From: Clostridia bacterium DTU065
Lineage (GTDB): Bacteria; Bacillota; DTU065
Direction of reading: 5' to 3'
DNA length: 33,101 nucleotides
Assembly: GCA_001512545.1 (NCBI GenBank)
Contig: LFSI01000067.1
Span: forward strand, 1-33,101
Under the pieces are notes generated by a model, which was given only the letters and a program-made list of their open reading frames with translations, did not search any database and had not been told where the DNA came from. Made by a program: the position numbers and the translations under genes. This document shows, piece after piece, positions 30,663 to 33,101 of the stretch. Every line of letters starts with the position of its first letter. Within the stretch, counting starts at the first letter, position 1.

Positions 30663-31736
30663 CTAGAGATTTTCCTCGAAGAAGGAGTTTATCTCTTCCA
30701 TAAGTTCTAAATTGAGTTCAGAAGTTTTCCTGCGGTCGACTCCTGCATAGTACTCTCTCTTTACTTCGTCCGGAATGCTGCCTTCATACTGTTCATAGAG
30801 AGCCCGGTACAGTTTGTTCTTTTCTGTAACGTACTCCAGTGCTTCGATGGAATAAAGGAGGTTGTTGTGTCCGTTTCTTTTGGGTTCTGCCATAGTCTTA
30901 TAGGTGACCTTGGGATTTGTAATATTCTCTCGCTGAGCTATGATACTTGAGCCATCATACAAGATGCTAGCGTCTTCTGTGCCGTGAATGATCATTACCG
31001 CAGCGTCGGTACTGTTGATACCGCTAACTGCTGTGCGATTTGCAACTTCCCCGAATAGTATGGTCTGGTAGGCCCAGGCAAACGGGTAAGCAAGGTAGAT
31101 GGAAGAGCCTATGAGGTGCTTCCCCTGCTCAAGGAGCATAGCAATGGGAGAGTTGAACCCCGCTATGCTCACAGCTGCGCGCACATCGGAGTTTTCCTGT
31201 AAAACCGCCGTCACGGCGTATCCTCCCCAGCTGTGGCCAAAAAGCATCACGGGAAGCCTGCTCAGTTCGGGGTCATTGGCGATAAAGGTGAGGGCGGCTT
31301 CCAAGTCCAGAGCGGACTGAGGAAGTCCCCTAGTGCTTCTCCCTTCGCTGGCGTACGACCCAGTGCAGTCGAAGCTGAACACTCTCCAACCCCTATCGAC
31401 AAAAAACACTGCTTCTGCCAGGTAGGATTCGGCCCCTCCGCCAAGGCCGTGAGCAATCACAACAAGGCCCTTGGAGTGTTCCTGCCCGTAGATGTAGCCG
31501 GTAAGAGTGTTTGTCCCCGACTGGAACGTGACAATCTCCCGCTTGTACCCAGCAAGATCATCGTAGGTCAGATAACCGCTGTACTCCGGTACGTCGAACC
31601 TGGGAAACTGACTGTCGTACAGATATTTAACCCCAAGCATGGCCAAGACGCCCAAAACAAGCAGCGTTCCTAAAAGCCAGAGAACAAAGCGTATCAAGAC
31701 TCCTTTTTTCGACTTCACCACAGTTCTGCTTTCCAC
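30663..31736 (-). CDS. Membrane-anchored alpha/beta hydrolase
   Basis: A 357-residue protein. An N-terminal membrane helix (FVLWLLGTLLVLGVLAMLGV, 17-36) is followed by an extracytoplasmic alpha/beta hydrolase domain. Oxyanion region IAHGLGGGAES is at 94-104, nucleophile elbow GHSWGG has Ser169, the acid is Asp255 in HGTEDAS, and the base is His290 in NGHNN. The C-terminal 60 residues are a charged helical tail. Homologues in Clostridia are annotated as alpha/beta fold hydrolases or acylaminoacyl-peptidase-like; the substrate is unknown. The GTG start at 31736 has GGGAGG 8 bases upstream. It is a single gene, divergent from the CBM9-like gene. Confidence 0.87.
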   Translation of the reverse strand: MESRTVVKSKKGVLIRFVLWLLGTLLVLGVLAMLGVKYLYDSQFPRFDVPEYSGYLTYDDLAGYKREIVTFQSGTNTLTGYIYGQEHSKGLVVIAHGLGGGAESYLAEAVFFVDRGWRVFSFDCTGSYASEGRSTRGLPQSALDLEAALTFIANDPELSRLPVMLFGHSWGGYAVTAVLQENSDVRAAVSIAGFNSPIAMLLEQGKHLIGSSIYLAYPFAWAYQTILFGEVANRTAVSGINSTDAAVMIIHGTEDASILYDGSSIIAQRENITNPKVTYKTMAEPKRNGHNNLLYSIEALEYVTEKNKLYRALYEQYEGSIPDEVKREYYAGVDRRKTSELNLELMEEINSFFEENL

Positions 31737-31920
31737 AGCTTTTGCCTCCCAAAACTATGTTTAAACGCTAAGAAACATATAGTTCTTTATAACTTCTAAG
31801 TGGGATCTCCTTTTCCATCGGTGAAAACGTCACATACAACATAAACAGGCAGTAAAATAACCTTTGTTTGAAACAATTTAGAGATCATTAATTTCTCTAT
31901 CCGAACAGTTTAGGCCTATG

Positions 31921-31954
31921 GAGGAATTTTCCTCTATTTGAGCAAATATATAAT
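31921..31954 (+). promoter_or_regulatory. Promoter with palindromic element for the CBM9-like gene
   Basis: A perfect TATAAT at 31949-31954. The expected -35 position falls inside the inverted repeat GAGGAA-TT-TTCCTC (31921-31934). No good TTGACA is present, which suggests an activator- or repressor-controlled promoter. GGAGGGG precedes the ATG at 31982. Confidence 0.45.
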
Positions 31955-31981
31955 TAAATCTATTTACTGGAGGGGTTACAT

Positions 31982-32659
31982 ATGAAAAAGTGGTTGTTGA
32001 AAACTCTAGTTCTAGCAGTGTTTTTTGCAGTAGCGTTTGCTGCATCTGCTGAAGGGATTATCAGCGCTCCTTATGTGAGGAGAGCTCCCGTAGTAGATGG
32101 AGTCTTGGATGACGATGCTTGGAAAATCGCCGAAGAAAAAGGTGGCACTGGCAAAATCGCCTACCTTCTCAACGCCGTTCCTATCAGCGATGGGTGGACG
32201 TCTGATGTATGGGTCTGTTGGGACGACGACTTCCTCTACGTGGCGTTCAAGAACTATCAACCAAAGAACACCGTAGTGGCGGTAAGCGTCAATGACGGCG
32301 ATCCGCTCTGGACAAACGATGATGAAAACGAGATCTTTATCTCCACCACTTACCCTGGCTCTCGTCCGTACTACCAGGCTATCATGAACCCATTGGGTAC
32401 CAAGAGCGGCCTGAACGGCAATCTTGATTGGGACGTTGCAGCCGAGATCTACGACGAGTACTGGGTTGTGGAAGTGGCCATTCCTTTCTACATCTTTGAC
32501 AACTACTATCCTGAGATCGGCGATGAGTGGTCCATCAACCTCACCAGACGCTCCCACGCTCATGCGGGCGGCAACGGTGAGTGGAGATGCTGGAGCGATC
32601 TTGTTGTCAACACGTTCCTTGATCCGCTCACATTCGGTCTGTTGGAGTTTGTGCAATAA
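31982..32659 (+). CDS. Secreted CBM9-like carbohydrate-binding protein
   Basis: A 225-residue protein. A signal peptide (MKKWLLKTLVLAVFFAVAFA, cleaved near ASAEG) is followed by a single domain of the CBM9/DOMON-like kind (about 28-225). The entry motif is APVVDGVLDDDAWKIAEE, followed by SDVWVCWDDDFLYVAFKN, NDDENEIFISTTYPG, and YDEYWVVEVAIPFYIF with EWSINLTRR near the end. CBM9 domains usually bind sugar chain ends as parts of xylanases; here the domain stands alone, so the protein may be a free binding module or a binding partner of surface enzymes. The start is firm (GGAGGGG, 7 bases). It ends with a good terminator. Confidence 0.88.
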   Translation: MKKWLLKTLVLAVFFAVAFAASAEGIISAPYVRRAPVVDGVLDDDAWKIAEEKGGTGKIAYLLNAVPISDGWTSDVWVCWDDDFLYVAFKNYQPKNTVVAVSVNDGDPLWTNDDENEIFISTTYPGSRPYYQAIMNPLGTKSGLNGNLDWDVAAEIYDEYWVVEVAIPFYIFDNYYPEIGDEWSINLTRRSHAHAGGNGEWRCWSDLVVNTFLDPLTFGLLEFVQ

Positions 32660-32663
32660 AGTA

Positions 32664-32694
32664 GCTGGTGGCTTTTGCCACCAGTTTTCTTTTT
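32664..32694 (+). terminator. Intrinsic terminator of the CBM9-like gene
   Basis: CTGGTGGC-TTTT-GCCACCAG forms a perfect 8-bp stem, followed by TTTTCTTTTT. Confidence 0.9.
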
Positions 32695-32739
32695 AACTCT
32701 GCCGATAGATGTAAAGAGTATACAGGGAGGCGAAAATTG

Positions 32740-32883
32740 ATGCCCAAATGCGGCTGCAGCAAAAGGACCGAAGATATCGCACGAAAGGCAAGGGCCAAAA
32801 CAGCTGCAAAAAGCATGTCGGCGGAAAAATTCAAGTCCCGAGAAAAGCCTTTGCAGGCAACAAAGAAGGACCAGGGGGTATAG
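32740..32883 (+). CDS. Small basic protein of unknown function
   Basis: A 47-residue, Lys/Arg-rich protein with Cys-Gly-Cys near the N-terminus (MPKCGCSKR) and an alanine/lysine-rich helical middle (IARKARAKTAAKSMSAEKFK). No family is recognised. ATG 32740 follows GGGAGG (32725-32730) at about 9 bases. Upstream in-frame codons overlap the preceding terminator, so the short form is preferred. Its stop codon lies inside the hairpin at 32864-32897. The strong ribosome-binding site supports it as a real gene. Confidence 0.55.
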   Translation: MPKCGCSKRTEDIARKARAKTAAKSMSAEKFKSREKPLQATKKDQGV

Positions 32884-32897
32884 CCTCTGGTCCTTCT
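32864..32897. terminator. Hairpin at the small-protein stop codon
   Basis: AGAAGGACCAG-GGGGTATAGCCT-CTGGTCCTTCT forms an 11-bp stem. On the minus strand it lies 45 bases past the oxidoreductase stop and is followed by TTGTTG. Neither side has a good T run, so terminator strength is uncertain. Confidence 0.5.
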
Positions 32898-32942
32898 AAA
32901 CTGATATCATAACACAGCTTGTTGCGATGTAGCCCTATGGCG

Positions 32943-33101
32943 CTACCCGAGAAATGCTCCTTGTCTGAGGAGTTCTGTCTGCAGTTTGGCCACGTCCAGC
33001 TCTCTTGATGCGAGCTCTGCCTTTGCACAAAGCGCAGCAGCAACTCCCGCTCCGTGACCGATGCCGTAGACGATAGGGATAATTCTAATGGAAGAGTGGG
33101 C
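32943..33101 (-). CDS. C-terminus of an FAD-dependent oxidoreductase (partial, cut by window edge)
   Basis: The last 52 codons of a gene entering from the right. The translation ends YGIGHGAGVAAALCAKAELASRELDVAKLQTELLRQGAFLG. This resembles the end of FAD_oxidored (PF12831)-type flavoproteins, where a glycine/alanine-rich helix closing the FAD site (GxAAGTAAALAxK) is followed by REVDVxxLQxxLxxQGAxL. The TAG stop is at 32943-32945. The catalytic part lies outside the window, so substrate and full length cannot be judged. Confidence 0.7.
   Translation of the reverse strand, partial: AHSSIRIIPIVYGIGHGAGVAAALCAKAELASRELDVAKLQTELLRQGAFLG

Noticed and set aside
32012-32656. 214-codon minus-strand frame opposite the CBM9-like gene
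   Set aside because: The plus-strand gene has a signal peptide, CBM9-like motifs, promoter and terminator; the reverse frame is a codon-bias shadow.

Overview
The window looks like chromosome from a diderm (outer-membrane-bearing) member of the Bacillota, perhaps of the Limnochordia or Halanaerobiales kind. This is inferred from gene content only. Firmicute-type genes include a YkuS/UPF0180 protein, a DUF2935 protein, a YacP/Rae1-type NYN nuclease domain, a SpoIIM-like protein and a YkwD-like CAP protein. They sit beside outer-membrane traits: a protein ending in a POTRA domain plus an Omp85-like beta-barrel, and an ECF sigma / anti-sigma / RseB-like trio. No rRNA, insertion sequence, integrase or CRISPR array was seen. 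Most genes are ordinary chromosomal ones closed by clear intrinsic terminators.

Layout. 1-3.3 kb (minus): UMF1-family MFS transporter, zinc-dependent phospholipase C-like protein, a small lipoprotein, a YkuS-like protein. 3.5-8.1 kb: DUF2935 protein (+), LysE-family exporter (-), and a Tet(M)-like translational GTPase fused to a C-terminal Rae1/YacP NYN nuclease domain (+). 8.6-13.4 kb (minus): CPBP intramembrane protease, SpoIIM-like membrane protein, and a 998-residue protein joining a secreted C45 Ntn-hydrolase, TPR-like repeats, one POTRA domain and an outer-membrane barrel. 13.8-14.5 kb (minus): seven tRNA genes (Leu-CAA, Gly-GCC, Cys-GCA, Thr-CGT, Leu-GAG, Thr-GGT, Arg-ACG in order of transcription) with a consensus promoter and a terminator. 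14.5-18.0 kb (minus): ECF sigma factor, zf-HC2 anti-sigma, RseB-like sensor, DUF559 nuclease-like protein and AIR-synthase/HypE-like protein, preceded by an ECF-type promoter. 18.1-24.5 kb: ferredoxin (+), phosphodiester glycosidase lipoprotein (-), CAP-domain protein (-), cysteine-rich protein (+), GNAT/ParB-like fusion (+), double BFD-like Fe-S protein (+). 24.6-28.7 kb (minus): galT-galK-galE, then an unrecognised gene whose ribosome-binding site lies inside a terminator-like hairpin. 29.2-33.1 kb: membrane diguanylate cyclase (+), membrane-anchored alpha/beta hydrolase (-), secreted CBM9-like protein (+), a 47-residue basic protein (+), and the C-terminus of an FAD-dependent oxidoreductase running off the right edge (-).

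How parts may work together. galTKE is a complete Leloir core converting galactose to UDP-glucose/glucose-1-phosphate. The sigma/anti-sigma/RseB set is the architecture of an envelope-stress circuit; its promoter fits self-activation, and the barrel protein is the sort of cargo such a circuit could watch over. The two most unusual objects are the C45-TPR-POTRA-barrel protein, laid out like a type Vd (patatin/PlpD) autotransporter but with an Ntn-hydrolase as passenger, and the ribosomal GTPase-Rae1 fusion, which could couple an A-site-directed GTPase to an A-site mRNA endonuclease.
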